From IMG/VR virus record IMGVR_UViG_3300046557_000265, positions 1-23,010 of that record: a DNA stretch of 23,010 nucleotides; one strand, given 5' to 3'. The notes beneath the pieces were generated by a model, which searched no databases, was not told where the DNA came from, and was given only the letters and a program-made list of their open reading frames with translations. Position numbers and translations under genes: made by a program. Positions 22,969 to 23,010 of the stretch are shown piece by piece; the first letter of the stretch is position 1; every line of letters begins with the position of its first letter. This DNA is from a virus.

Positions 22969-23010
22969 GGAGAACCTCGTTGATGTCCTGTTTGTGGGTC
23001 CTAAAACAAT

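Noticed and set aside
20875-22983. 702-codon plus-strand open frame opposite the tail sheath gene
   Set aside because: Mirror of the sheath's highly biased codons, which leave few stops on the opposite strand. The translation is Val/Arg/His-rich with no domain logic, and the sheath is clearly the real gene.
1-23010. tRNA genes, CRISPR arrays, insertion sequences
   Set aside because: No cloverleaf with CCA-type ends, no spaced short repeats and no transposase-like frame was found on reading both strands.

Overview
The window reads as part of the genome of a jumbo myovirus of the phiKZ/EL type (nucleus-forming 'giant' Pseudomonas phages and relatives). The grounds are a multisubunit RNA polymerase split into pieces in the phiKZ manner, a two-repeat peptidoglycan-binding lytic transglycosylase like the EL endolysin, an S80-type prohead protease, a phage thymidylate kinase, and an adjacent sheath and tube pair of the phiKZ gp29/gp30 kind. 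Copies of TATATTAC, the early-promoter element I recall for phiKZ, stand in front of genes. There is no bacterial housekeeping gene, tRNA, rRNA, CRISPR array or insertion sequence. Base composition looks near 50% GC. Genus and host are inferred; no search was run.

Layout. (1) 1-10035, plus strand, tightly packed late/virion block: beta'-N RNAP fragment (5' end outside the window), beta RNAP, endolysin, a 58-aa gene, two unrecognised probable virion genes (510 and 241 aa) and the prohead protease, closed by a strong hairpin. Several junctions overlap as ATGA. (2) 10100-15500, plus strand: a 313-aa unknown gene; a TATATTAC early promoter inside an inverted repeat driving a 146-aa gene; five small or medium unknown genes; and a NUDIX-like hydrolase before a UUCG terminator. 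(3) 15580-17140: thymidylate kinase, a 62-aa gene and a YHYS-motif phage protein, then a terminator. (4) 17160-19860: a second early promoter driving a protein made of two tandem copies of one domain, an exported small protein, a possible degenerate HD-fold protein and a small membrane-anchored protein, separated by terminators. (5) 19872-22968, minus strand: tail tube and tail sheath genes, converging on the plus-strand genes at a bidirectional hairpin.

How the parts fit. If the polymerase is the virion-packaged one, the window holds both the enzyme (beta'-N and beta) and its likely promoters (11136, 17164, perhaps 12629). Terminators of one shared design (17-bp perfect stem beginning TATAA and ending TTATA) separate the units. 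The most unusual item is an 88-codon reading frame for a small basic single-span membrane protein. It has its own ribosome-binding site and lies entirely inside the low-complexity linker of the beta polymerase gene in another frame. No stretch longer than 300 bases lacks a gene.
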